Of a stretch of DNA of 43,886 nt, positions 7,998 to 17,351 are shown piece by piece; position 1 is the first letter of the stretch; every line of letters begins with the position of its first letter. Source of the DNA: Nocardia sp. CNY236 (GTDB lineage: Bacteria; Actinomycetota; Actinomycetes; Mycobacteriales; Mycobacteriaceae). Where the stretch lies: NCBI RefSeq assembly GCF_000482385.1, contig NZ_KI519394.1, positions 1-43,886 of the forward strand. Direction: 5' to 3'. The notes under the pieces are model-generated. The model searched no databases and was not told where the DNA came from. It saw only the letters and a program-made list of their open reading frames with translations. The translations under genes and the position numbers were made by a program.

Positions 7998-9269
7998 ATG
8001 GCGCCCGTGCTCACTTCGCTCGACCCCGGCTTCGGTCCCGCCTCTGGCGGAAACACGGTACAGATCTTCGGCAGCGGGTTCACCGGCGCCGGACCGTTGA
8101 CCGTGCGGTTCGGGGCCACGGCAACCACGTTCACCATCGTCTCCGATACCCGGATCGACGCCATCGCCCCACCCGGCACCGGCACCGTCGACGTCACCGT
8201 CACCGCACTGGGCGGCGCCAGCAATCCGCTGCCCTACACCTACAACGGCGCCGGCCTGCTATTTTTCACCGATCTCAATCCCGGCAATGTGTATTCGGTG
8301 CCGCAAACCGGTGGCGGTACACCTACCCTGTTGGCGTCCGGTCTGAGTATTTCCACAGGTCTCGTGCGGGTCGGTGGCCTGCTCTACGTGTGCGAGTTCT
8401 CAACCGGTCAGCTATTGACGGTGCCGGTCACCGGCGGCACGCCGACCCCCCTGGTGACCGGACTGTTGCTCCCCAGGAGTGTCACCGTCTCCGGTAGCAC
8501 CCTGTTCATCACCAACGGAGGCACCAGTCAGGTGGTGTCGGCACCGATCACCGGCACCGCCACCCCGACCGTGGTCGCCACCAGCCCCACCGGCGTCTTC
8601 GGAATCACCGATGGGTTGGTGTCCCAGCCGGGGGTCGTCCCGGTCGCCGCAGCACTCCTGGCAGCACCGGTGCTCACCTCGCTCGATCCGAGTTTCGGTC
8701 CCGAATCCGGGGGCAACACAGTACAGATCTCGGGCACCGGGTTCACCGGCGCCGGGCCGTTGACCGTGCGGTTCGGGGCGACGACAACCACGTTCGCCAT
8801 CGTCTCCGACACCCGGATCAACGCCATCGCCCCGCCCGGGACCGGCACCGTCGGTGTCACCGTCACCGGCTCGGGGGGCACCAGCAATTCGCTGCCCTAC
8901 ACCTACGGCGGCCTGCTGTTCTTCACCGACGCCACTCCCGACAGTGTGTATTCGGTGCCGCAAACCGGTGGCACACCAACCCTGCTGGCGTCCGGCATGA
9001 GCACGCCCGCGGGTCTCGTCCGGGTCGGTAACCTCCTCTACATTTGCGAGCTCGGGGCCAATCGGGTGGTGACGGTGCCGATCACCGGTGGCACACCGAC
9101 CCCGCTGGTGACCGGACTGTCTGCCCCTAGGGACATCACCGTCACCGGCAACACCCTGTTCATCACCAACGGAGGCACCAGTCAGGTGATGTCGGCGCCG
9201 ATCACCGGCACCGCTACCCCCACGGTGGTCGCCACCAGTCCCACGGGTGTCTTCGGAATCGCGAATTGA
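7998..9269 (+). CDS. Duplicated IPT/TIG and beta-propeller protein
   Basis: The start at 7998 is supported by cggagg 8 bases ahead; an earlier ATG at 7938 lacks a ribosome site. The 423-residue protein is two copies of one module: residues 1 to about 207 and 222 to 423. Each begins with an IPT/TIG immunoglobulin-like fold (APVLTSLDPxFGPxSGG) and continues with short beta repeats (VYSVPQTGG, TVPxTGGTPTPLVTG, TLFITNGGTSQV) resembling NHL/SMP-30 propeller blades. The two halves are also close at DNA level. There is no signal peptide, membrane segment or anchor, although such folds are usually extracellular. The function is unknown; carbohydrate or protein binding is a guess from the folds. Confidence 0.85.
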   Translation: MAPVLTSLDPGFGPASGGNTVQIFGSGFTGAGPLTVRFGATATTFTIVSDTRIDAIAPPGTGTVDVTVTALGGASNPLPYTYNGAGLLFFTDLNPGNVYSVPQTGGGTPTLLASGLSISTGLVRVGGLLYVCEFSTGQLLTVPVTGGTPTPLVTGLLLPRSVTVSGSTLFITNGGTSQVVSAPITGTATPTVVATSPTGVFGITDGLVSQPGVVPVAAALLAAPVLTSLDPSFGPESGGNTVQISGTGFTGAGPLTVRFGATTTTFAIVSDTRINAIAPPGTGTVGVTVTGSGGTSNSLPYTYGGLLFFTDATPDSVYSVPQTGGTPTLLASGMSTPAGLVRVGNLLYICELGANRVVTVPITGGTPTPLVTGLSAPRDITVTGNTLFITNGGTSQVMSAPITGTATPTVVATSPTGVFGIAN

Positions 9270-9412
9270 GCGGGTCTGCCCGTCGAACCCCGTGGCCTCG
9301 ACCGCTGCACGGCACGTGATCTCTCCGGTCTTTTGAGCCGGAATACTTCGCGCTCAACGAGCAGGCTCACGGCGATTGTCCCGCGACTCCTGATGGTGGG
9401 GCATGGTTTTCG

Positions 9413-9804
9413 ATGTCGCTGACGGTGACACCCGATCACCACGTAACAGCAACGTTCGACTACGACAAAGAACCCGCATAGAGCCTGTACCCCACCTACA
9501 GTAGCCATCTCACCGAGCTGAAATGCTTTCCGCGGTCGGAGGAGAACATCCCGGCATGGCTTCGGCAGCGGATGGAAGACGAACGACTGTGCAGTGAATA
9601 CCGGGCGGCCGAACAAAAAACTACGTCGATACAACCGGCGAGGAACTCGACTTCGAACCCGACCGCCGCGACATCGACACCCTCATCCAAGCAGGACTCC
9701 ACGCCACCACCGAACACTTCGACGCGATATACGGACCCCTCGACCACGACTCCAACGCCGCCCGCACCGCACTGGAACAGTTCGCCGCCACGATACGACA
9801 CTGA
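9413..9804 (+). pseudogene. Small broken gene with internal stop and frameshift
   Basis: From ATG at 9413 the frame reads 22 residues and meets TAG at 9479. The same frame continues with plausible protein (HLTELKCFPRSEENIPAWL) to the A6 run at 9615-9620. A shift there leads to NYVDTTGEELDFEPDRRDI and a helical end stopping at 9804. Together these form one protein of about 129 residues, rich in acidic and aromatic residues, that I do not recognise. The size and composition resemble immunity-type or accessory small proteins, but this is weak. It ends 6 bp from the convergent XRE gene. Confidence 0.55.
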
Positions 9805-9810
9805 CCACCA

Positions 9811-10740
9811 TCAGGGCTGCATGTCCGGGTCGACCCGCCGCAGTGCCGACGCCAGCCACTCTGTCCGACGATGCTCGAGCGGCATTCCGGTCAGGCCGTC
9901 TGTAGCTTCCTCGATCGCTTGCTCGGCGTCCCCCAGCAAGGCCAGCACACCGCCACGTTGCACGGCCCCGAAACCCGGAGTCCACCAGTACATCGCCTCC
10001 GGCGGTGTGCATTCGGCCGCCGCCGATGCTGCCATATCGGCTGCGGACAGGGCACTGTACGCGGCATGCCTCTCCCCGCGCGCTGCCAGCAACTCAGCCT
10101 GCCGCATTCGCGCGTAAGCGGTCAGGACTGGATGTGCGCCGCGCACTGCCAGCGCTGCGTCCGACAGGCCAATAACCTCGCCGTAATCCCCTGTCGCACT
10201 CCAGGCTACGTAGCCGGCGAACCCCAGGCTGTGTACGAGTCGATCAGGATTCCCGGACTTCCGCGCCAGGTCCACCGCAGTGGCCAGGCTGCGTTGTGCG
10301 GCGGCATCTGCTCCCACCGCGTGTTCCAGCCAACCTCGGTACTGCACGACCTCGGACGCGAGTGTCGCTGCTTCGGTTCGTACTGTGCGCGCCTTGCGAA
10401 CGAATTGCTCGGTCATGGAGGATATCCCGCGCGCTATCGGGAGTACCGCCAGCGCCCCGATCGCGTCCTCCACTCGGCGAATGGCCGCCAGCATCGCAGC
10501 CACATCCAACAATGCGTTGGCGTCCACAGTGGCGGGGGATCTTGTGGCAGCGGAGAGCCGCCCCAGGTCTGTTGTCCCGAGCACTCGTTCATAAGCGGTG
10601 CTCACCCCGACGGGCACGGGACGTCGACCGGTCTCGATCAACCCCAGGTATGCCTTACTGTAAAAGGTCCTCTCAGCCATCTTGCGCAGAGAGATTCCCG
10701 CCGCTTCACGAGCGGCACGTAACAGCGCGCCTGATTCCAC
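9811..10740 (-). CDS. XRE family regulator with TPR-like C-terminal domain
   Basis: Residues 5 to 45 are a Cro/C1-type helix-turn-helix (LLRAAREAAGISLRKMAERT, then a YLGLIETG recognition region). The remaining 250 residues are helical pairs rich in Ala with TPR spacing. This is the architecture of the large actinobacterial family of XRE/TPR regulators that often pair with small DUF397-type or membrane proteins. No DUF397 gene is present, but two small genes start 175 bp away on the other strand. The space between them would hold a shared regulatory region, and control of that micro-operon is the simplest guess. Confidence 0.85.
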   Translation of the reverse strand: MESGALLRAAREAAGISLRKMAERTFYSKAYLGLIETGRRPVPVGVSTAYERVLGTTDLGRLSAATRSPATVDANALLDVAAMLAAIRRVEDAIGALAVLPIARGISSMTEQFVRKARTVRTEAATLASEVVQYRGWLEHAVGADAAAQRSLATAVDLARKSGNPDRLVHSLGFAGYVAWSATGDYGEVIGLSDAALAVRGAHPVLTAYARMRQAELLAARGERHAAYSALSAADMAASAAAECTPPEAMYWWTPGFGAVQRGGVLALLGDAEQAIEEATDGLTGMPLEHRRTEWLASALRRVDPDMQP

Positions 10741-10914
10741 AACGTTCAGTATGCGTGCGTTGCGGTTCGACTGAAGACGGTTGTGGACAGCAAGACGGTT
10801 ACCAGCCCAAATACCTATGAATAGCGTCTATCTCAGCCCCTCTGCCGGGTAGACGGCCTACCCAGTTCGTCCCCGACGGTGGTGTGTACCAACCGGACTA
10901 TGAAGGGGAGGGCC

Positions 10915-11151
10915 ATGGACGTACCCCCACAAATCGATGACGAAGACAATCGGAAACCGGCAGCGGAACCGGACAACAATCGCCCGAGCTTGCTCCAGCA
11001 CAGAGACGGGTCATGGTCGTTCCTAGGTCCCGATGGATGGCCGATCGGTCCCGAAGACCTGGATGACGAAGTGGTGCTAGCGATTGCCTCGGTATCCATG
11101 CGCGTGATGAAGGCAGTACTGAACACTGCGCGGAACAACGAGAGTCGATGA
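10915..11151 (+). CDS. Small acidic hypothetical protein
   Basis: The protein has 78 residues. The start at 10915 was chosen over an earlier in-frame Met because aggggaggg lies just ahead. The N-terminal third is charged and disordered (DDEDNRKPAAEPDNN). The middle has a tryptophan- and glycine-rich patch (DGSWSFLGPDGWPIGP), and the end is an amphipathic helix (VVLAIASVSMRVMKAVLN). I do not recognise a family. Its last four bases overlap the start of the following membrane-protein gene, so the two are translationally coupled. It is divergent from the XRE/TPR regulator. Confidence 0.7.
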   Translation: MDVPPQIDDEDNRKPAAEPDNNRPSLLQHRDGSWSFLGPDGWPIGPEDLDDEVVLAIASVSMRVMKAVLNTARNNESR

Positions 11152-11303
11152 ACGGCGCGTGGCTCACGGTCGGGTGGGTGATCGTGTTCTGTCTGCCGCT
11201 GGCCGTGCTACTCGCGGCGATCCTCTGGCCCGAGCGCATCCCGAAGGATCGAACGGTACAAGGGATTCGGGAAAGAATCGAGGACGAAAACACCGAGAGG
11301 TGA
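11148..11303 (+). CDS. 51-residue single-span membrane protein
   Basis: ATG at 11148 overlaps the upstream stop (ATGA). The peptide has one hydrophobic segment at about residues 5-27 (WLTVGWVIVFCLPLAVLLAA) and a charged tail (KDRTVQGIRERIEDENTER). Such a layout suits a small inner-membrane protein with its tail in the cytoplasm. The coupled start, the length of the hydrophobic stretch and the terminator right after it support a real gene. No function is assigned. It may act with the acidic protein encoded before it. Confidence 0.65.
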   Translation: MNGAWLTVGWVIVFCLPLAVLLAAILWPERIPKDRTVQGIRERIEDENTER

Positions 11304-11324
11304 ACGGTATTTCGGCGCCGAACG

Positions 11325-11363
11325 CCGGAAGCCGGCCCACCGTGGAGGTGGACCGGCTTCCGG
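11325..11363. terminator. Long hairpin terminator between convergent operons
   Basis: Arms 11325-11341 and 11347-11363 form a 17-bp stem with a single C-A mismatch and a 5-base loop. There is no T run, as usual in actinobacteria. It lies 22 bp after the small membrane-protein gene and 28 bp after the groEL stop on the other strand, so it can serve both. Confidence 0.8.
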
Positions 11364-11390
11364 TTCGCGATATGTGCCCAGCGGCTGGAC

Positions 11391-13016
<1,626 letters not shown>

Positions 13017-13156
13017 TGCGTTGAGATCCTCCACATGTATATGGGGCTGACACACAGAGCGACCGCAGGTTGGGTCGCCCCAGTTACGCTGGCCAGGCTC
13101 GGTGCCCGCGACGGACGACCGAGGGTGTCGACGGAACCCGGTCTCACCGTCCCGAC

Positions 13157-13183
13157 CTAGCACTCACAGGTTGAGAGTGCCAA
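13157..13183. promoter_or_regulatory. CIRCE element 1 (HrcA operator)
   Basis: ctagcactc-N9-gagtgccaa matches the CIRCE consensus TTAGCACTC-N9-GAGTGCTAA with two changes. It lies about 140 bp upstream of groEL. Confidence 0.92.
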
Positions 13184-13191
13184 AAGCCTTT

Positions 13192-13218
13192 TTAGCACTC
13201 AGGGATACCGAGTGCAAG
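13192..13218. promoter_or_regulatory. CIRCE element 2 (HrcA operator)
   Basis: ttagcactc-N9-gagtgcaag has a perfect left arm and two changes at the end of the right arm. It starts 8 bp beyond element 1. Two adjacent CIRCE sites allow tight or cooperative HrcA control. Confidence 0.92.
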
Positions 13219-13273
13219 GTTCGCCAGCTCGTCGCGGCGGCGTGGCGCACAGATCGTCCGCCCAGCCGGCAGG

Positions 13274-13567
13274 TCAATGGCGGTCGTCGACACGAAGAAC
13301 CAATGCCACGAACGCATCGGTACGACGTTCTTCGGGCGTACGCGGTTCGCCATCCTCGACGGTGACGAGTTCGGCATCGTGCAGCAATAGCTCGGCTTCC
13401 ACTCGCATGATGGCGCGAATGAACGGCGGCGCCACATCCGGCGGCAGATCACCGTTCACCACGTAGCTGCCATCGGGTTGGGACTCGGTGGACACATACG
13501 ACAGCGCACGCAGCAAATCTGCGCGACGCTCCCCCGCCACTAGGTCGGAATCCGTTTCATCCGCCAT
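13274..13567 (-). CDS. Small hypothetical protein upstream of groEL
   Basis: This is an acidic 97-residue protein with no signal or membrane segment. It contains a predicted helix-strand mixture around QPDGSYVVNGDLPPDVAPPF and ends RRTDAFVALVLRVDDRH. Its codon use and composition are those of a real gene. It is on the groEL strand and lies between the CIRCE operators and the divergent phosphodiesterase, so it has its own promoter. I do not recognise a family; a conserved actinobacterial protein of unknown function is likely. Confidence 0.7.
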   Translation of the reverse strand: MADETDSDLVAGERRADLLRALSYVSTESQPDGSYVVNGDLPPDVAPPFIRAIMRVEAELLLHDAELVTVEDGEPRTPEERRTDAFVALVLRVDDRH

Positions 13568-13789
13568 TGCTATAGCTTAGCTGTCGGCTATTCACCGCTC
13601 CGGCGGGTCGATTCATGCTCCACAACCGGATAAAGGTGCAGCTCACAGCGCTGCTGCTACAGGAATCACGGTGTCGCTGGCGCCACGGCCGATCGGCGCT
13701 CGATAGCCTCCGCACAGATATCTCACGCCGGGTCACGGTGATCGCGCCCGAGTAGCGGGATCGATCGGAATCGGGAACCATCGGCGTCG

Positions 13790-14914
13790 ATGCCACACAC
13801 CCTCGCCGATATCCTGCCCGCCGTCGCTGCGTCGTTCGGGATCGGCGGATACGACCCCCTGGACCTCACGCCGAACCGTGACGTGGTGGTGCTCCTGATC
13901 GACGGACTGGGCGCGGAGTTGCTGGCCCGGCACCCCGACATCGCGCCGACAATGACAGCGAATGTCGCCACCACACTGACCGCTGGATTCCCCTCGACCA
14001 CCGCGACCAGCCTCACCAGCCTCGCCGTGGGGGCGCCCTGCGCGACACACGGCATCGTCGGATCCAGCTTCGCCATGCCCGCATCCGACGGCCCCCGGTT
14101 GCTGTATCCGCTGCGGTGGCGGCTCGACAGCACAATCGACGCCATCGAGGAGTACCCACCCGAAACGGTGCAACGGAACTCCAGCCGCCTCCAGGACCTC
14201 GCCGTCCACGGGGTGGAGATCCACTATGTGGTCCCCGCCTACCAGCGCGCCTCCGGTCTGACTCGGGCCGCATTCCGCGCGCCGGGCACGCTGCACCCGG
14301 CCGCCGATCTCGACGAGGTGCGGGCCGCAATCCTCGAGGTGAGCGCGCGGGCAGGCACTCGATCCCGGTTCACCTATGCCTATTTCCCCGACCTCGATTC
14401 CACCGGTCACCGACACGGCCCCGATTCAGCGCAAGCGCTGGAGGTGTTGCGCGACATCGACACCTGCGTGGCCGACCTGCTGACCGACCTTCCAACCACC
14501 TGCACCCTGCTCGTCACCGGCGATCACGGGATGATCCACGCGGACGAGGTGATCGACCTGGACACTCGCAGTCGGCTCCATCAAGACGTCCGGCTGATCG
14601 GAGGCGAGGCACGGGTGCGTCACATCTACCTCGAGCGCGCCGCCGCCCTGCCCGATGTGGCCGCGCAGTGGAGCGCCGAACTGTCTACGCACGCACGGGT
14701 GGTGTCGCGCGCCGAGGCATTGGACGAGCACTGGTTCGGGCGAACCGCACCCGACCCGGCGGTGCTCGATCGCATCGGAGATCTCGTCGCCGTCGCGGAA
14801 GGTCGCAGCGTGCTCGTGTGCCCGGGCCGCGAACCGGTGGAGTCGACGATGATCGGCCATCACGGCGCGTGGACTGCCGATGAACAGTTGGTTCCGCTCA
14901 TCGGCGGTCGTTGA
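13790..14914 (+). CDS. Alkaline-phosphatase-fold phosphodiesterase/nucleotide pyrophosphatase
   Basis: The 374-residue protein has the metal and nucleophile motifs of the type I phosphodiesterase family: VVVLLIDGLG near residue 33 (first Asp), the Thr nucleophile in GFPSTTATS near residue 67, DLDSTGHRHG near 205, TGDHGM near 244, and GHHGAW at the end. The enzymes hydrolyse phosphodiesters or pyrophosphates of nucleotides with two zinc ions. No signal peptide is visible, so the cytoplasm is likely. It converges with the esterase gene, four bases apart. Confidence 0.88.
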   Translation: MPHTLADILPAVAASFGIGGYDPLDLTPNRDVVVLLIDGLGAELLARHPDIAPTMTANVATTLTAGFPSTTATSLTSLAVGAPCATHGIVGSSFAMPASDGPRLLYPLRWRLDSTIDAIEEYPPETVQRNSSRLQDLAVHGVEIHYVVPAYQRASGLTRAAFRAPGTLHPAADLDEVRAAILEVSARAGTRSRFTYAYFPDLDSTGHRHGPDSAQALEVLRDIDTCVADLLTDLPTTCTLLVTGDHGMIHADEVIDLDTRSRLHQDVRLIGGEARVRHIYLERAAALPDVAAQWSAELSTHARVVSRAEALDEHWFGRTAPDPAVLDRIGDLVAVAEGRSVLVCPGREPVESTMIGHHGAWTADEQLVPLIGGR

Positions 14915-14918
14915 GACG

Positions 14919-15884
14919 CTACTGCGCTGCCTCGACCAGTGCCTCGCGTAGAAACGCGCTGGCTTGGGCGATGGCGGCGCTCGCGGCTCGAGTACCGCGC
15001 AACGCATCGAGCATCACGAAGTCGTGAATGGCGCCCGAGTAGCGCACCGCGGTGACCGCTACGCCGGCTTCCCGCAACCGCGCGGCGTAAGCTTCGCCTT
15101 CGTCGCGCAGTACATCGGCTTCAGCGGTGATCACCAGCGCGGGCGGCAGGTCGGCCAGCTGGTCGATGGTCGCGCGCAGCGGTGACGCGGTCACCTGGGC
15201 CCGATCGGTCTCGCTGGTGGTGTATTGATCCCAGAACCACTGCATGGCGTCGCGGCGCAGGAAATAGCCCTCGGCGAACTGGTGGTAGGACGGAGTGTCG
15301 AAGGCGGCATCGGTGACCGGGTAGAACAGGACCTGCGCCCGCAAGCGCACATCCCCACGCTGCTTGGCTTGCAGGGTCAGTGCCGCGGACATGTTTCCGC
15401 CTACCGAGTCGCCGGCTACGGCGATTCGGGCGCCGTCCAGACCATGTTCGTGGCCGTGTTCGCCGACCCATTGGGCAGTGGCGTAGTTCTGTTCGATGGC
15501 GACCGGGTATCGGGCTTCCGGTGACAGCGCGTAATCGGGAAAGACCACCGCGGCGCCGGTATTCACCGCCAGCTCACGCACCAGTCGGTCATGGGTGTGC
15601 GCATTGCCGAAAACCCAACCGGCCCCGTGAATGTAGAGGATCACCGGCAGCGGACCGGCAGCTGCGGCGGGAGTGACGATCCGAACTCGAACATCGCCGG
15701 TCGGCGCGGGCACAGTGACCCATTCTTCACGAATGTCCGGTTTGGCGATGTCGCCGGACTGGACCTCGTCCACCGTCTTGCGGCCCTCGATCGGACCGAG
15801 GTCGAACAGGTAGGGCGGATTCGCTGTGGCAGCGGCGAATTCGGCGGCAGCGGCTTCCAGCACTGGGCGGGTGTGCGTGTTCAC
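14919..15884 (-). CDS. HSL-type alpha/beta hydrolase (esterase)
   Basis: The gene starts with GTG at 15884 after gaggag. The oxyanion-hole motif is HGAGW (usually HGGGW), the nucleophile is in GDSVGG, the acid in EADVLRDEGEAYA and the histidine in IHDF. This is the hormone-sensitive-lipase family IV of carboxylesterases, 321 residues, of normal length. Such enzymes hydrolyse short-chain esters of aromatic or aliphatic acids in the cytoplasm. An AT-rich, palindrome-containing stretch upstream suggests a regulated promoter. Confidence 0.92.
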   Translation of the reverse strand: MNTHTRPVLEAAAAEFAAATANPPYLFDLGPIEGRKTVDEVQSGDIAKPDIREEWVTVPAPTGDVRVRIVTPAAAAGPLPVILYIHGAGWVFGNAHTHDRLVRELAVNTGAAVVFPDYALSPEARYPVAIEQNYATAQWVGEHGHEHGLDGARIAVAGDSVGGNMSAALTLQAKQRGDVRLRAQVLFYPVTDAAFDTPSYHQFAEGYFLRRDAMQWFWDQYTTSETDRAQVTASPLRATIDQLADLPPALVITAEADVLRDEGEAYAARLREAGVAVTAVRYSGAIHDFVMLDALRGTRAASAAIAQASAFLREALVEAAQ

Positions 15885-15926
15885 GATACTCCTCGACGTT
15901 CGGGCAACTCGATGGCAGTAAAAGTA

Positions 15927-15962
15927 GCGCCCATTTATATTGTGCGCAACATGAATGGGCGC
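15927..15962. promoter_or_regulatory. Inverted repeat in the esterase promoter
   Basis: gcgcccatt (15927-15935) and aatgggcgc (15954-15962) are perfect inverted arms around an AT-rich 18-bp spacer that itself has tgtgcgcaaca. The position, about 45 bp upstream of the esterase start, and the symmetry suggest a repressor site, for example of a MarR- or TetR-type protein encoded elsewhere. Confidence 0.45.
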
Positions 15963-16030
15963 AATATTGTTGTGAGCTATACAACACTCTGCGGATCTCT
16001 TCGATGCGTCGGCCGCAGCGGGTGCACATC

Positions 16031-16061
16031 AGGGTGGCCGACCGAATGGATCGACCACCCT
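16031..16061 (-). terminator. Hairpin after the oxidoreductase gene
   Basis: agggtggccga and tcgaccaccct form an 11-bp stem with one mismatch and a 9-base loop, about 70 bp downstream of the oxidoreductase stop. There is no T run. Confidence 0.45.
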
Positions 16062-16132
16062 GTCACAGCGATTCGCCCGGCGACTTCCATGGAGCGGGCA
16101 CTGGCGAGGCCACCCTCCTGGGGCGCAACCGA

Positions 16133-17218
16133 TCAGGGCCGGCTGGCCGAGACGGTGCTACGCACCACCTGTTCCTTCACCCAGGCCGCCGTCCGTCCGG
16201 TCAGCACCATCCGGCCCGGGGTGTCGTCGGCATGCACGAATTGGATCAGTCCGTCCCGCCGTCCCAGGCTCACGCACTGGACCACATACCGGAAACGCAA
16301 CTTCGGCGGCTCGGCGCCCCGCAGCCGCGCCGCCACGACATCGGCTGCGTACTTGCCCGTAGGTAGCGCAGTGGCACAGGCCATACGCAGCTCGCGGTCG
16401 CCCGGACCCGCGACGACGGCGGCGTCACCCACGGCGTAGATGTCCGGGTGCGACACCGAACGCAACGTGGCGTCGGTCGACACCCGACCCTCGAGATCGA
16501 CCGCGACACCACTGCGTGCGGCCAGATCGGGTACGCGAAAACCTGTGGTCCACATCGTCGCCCGAGCCTCGACCAACGACCCGTCCGCCAACCGCACGCC
16601 CTCTTCGGTCACCTCGATGACCTTGACTCCCGAGCGGATGTCGACCCCGAGACGTTCCAGCGTCCGCCGGACGTGCGCCTGGGCACGCGGTGAGAGCCCC
16701 GCCGCCGGTTCCTCCGCACCGAGCAGCAGCACTCGCGTATCCGGGTACGATTCGGCCAGTTCCGCCGCGAGTTCGATGCCGGTCGGCCCGGCTCCGACGA
16801 CCGCCACCGATCTGGGCATCACCGCCGGCCGCCGCTCGTCTTGGGTCGCAATCGAATAGGCGTGCTCGGCTACCCCGGGGACACTCTCGACATCGGCGAC
16901 ACTGCCGAGTGCGTAGATCAGCGTGTCGTATTCGAGCGCGGGGGACCCGGCGAGCACCACCCGTCTACCGGTGGTGTCGATGGTCGTTGCCGTGGCGTGC
17001 TCGAACCGAATATTCTTGCGTTCCAGCAGTTCCCGCAGATCTCGCACGGGAATGTCCTGGCCAGCAGCCCGCTGGTGCAGCCGCACCCGCTCGACGACCG
17101 TCGAGTGTGCGTCCACGACGGTGATCTGCGCGCTCCGTGCCTTACGGACGAGCCGGCGGGCTGCCGCCAGTCCACCGTATCCGGCGCCGAGAACGACGAT
17201 CCGATGCTGTCCGGTCAT
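16133..17218 (-). CDS. FAD/NAD(P)-dependent oxidoreductase, NDH-2-like
   Basis: The start at 17218 has aaaggag at good spacing. The 361-residue flavoprotein has an N-terminal FAD-binding Rossmann motif (VVLGAGYGGLAAARRL), a second NAD(P)-binding motif in the middle (VAVVGAGPTGIELAAEL), and the C-terminal FAD motif DIYAVGDAA. This is the pyridine nucleotide-disulphide oxidoreductase/type II NADH dehydrogenase superfamily without a C-terminal membrane helix. It lies 133 bp downstream of the ECF sigma gene on the same strand. Pairing with an oxidoreductase is the known context of ECF41 sigma factors, so this is probably its main target. Confidence 0.88.
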   Translation of the reverse strand: MTGQHRIVVLGAGYGGLAAARRLVRKARSAQITVVDAHSTVVERVRLHQRAAGQDIPVRDLRELLERKNIRFEHATATTIDTTGRRVVLAGSPALEYDTLIYALGSVADVESVPGVAEHAYSIATQDERRPAVMPRSVAVVGAGPTGIELAAELAESYPDTRVLLLGAEEPAAGLSPRAQAHVRRTLERLGVDIRSGVKVIEVTEEGVRLADGSLVEARATMWTTGFRVPDLAARSGVAVDLEGRVSTDATLRSVSHPDIYAVGDAAVVAGPGDRELRMACATALPTGKYAADVVAARLRGAEPPKLRFRYVVQCVSLGRRDGLIQFVHADDTPGRMVLTGRTAAWVKEQVVRSTVSASRP

Positions 17219-17251
17219 GATGTGGCTCCTTTCATCGCCGATCACCCCTCA

Positions 17252-17278
17252 GACCGCACAGGCCCTCGAATCCTGACA
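17252..17278 (-). promoter_or_regulatory. Candidate ECF41-type promoter of the oxidoreductase
   Basis: On the minus strand TGTCAGG (17278-17272) is followed after 15 bases by CGGTC (17256-17252). ECF41 promoters are described as TGTCACA-like at -35 and CGTC at -10, so this is an imperfect match at the expected place, 34 bp before the start codon. Confidence 0.4.
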
Positions 17279-17351
17279 GATAGCCGCCATGAAGCGCGTC
17301 ACACCAGCCGGCGCAGCCGCGCCATCGCCGGGCTCGCTACGGCGTCTACTG

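Noticed and set aside
9611..9625. Programmed frameshift at the A6 run
   Set aside because: The codon phase does not give a classical slippery heptamer, and an in-frame TAG already interrupts the gene at 9479.
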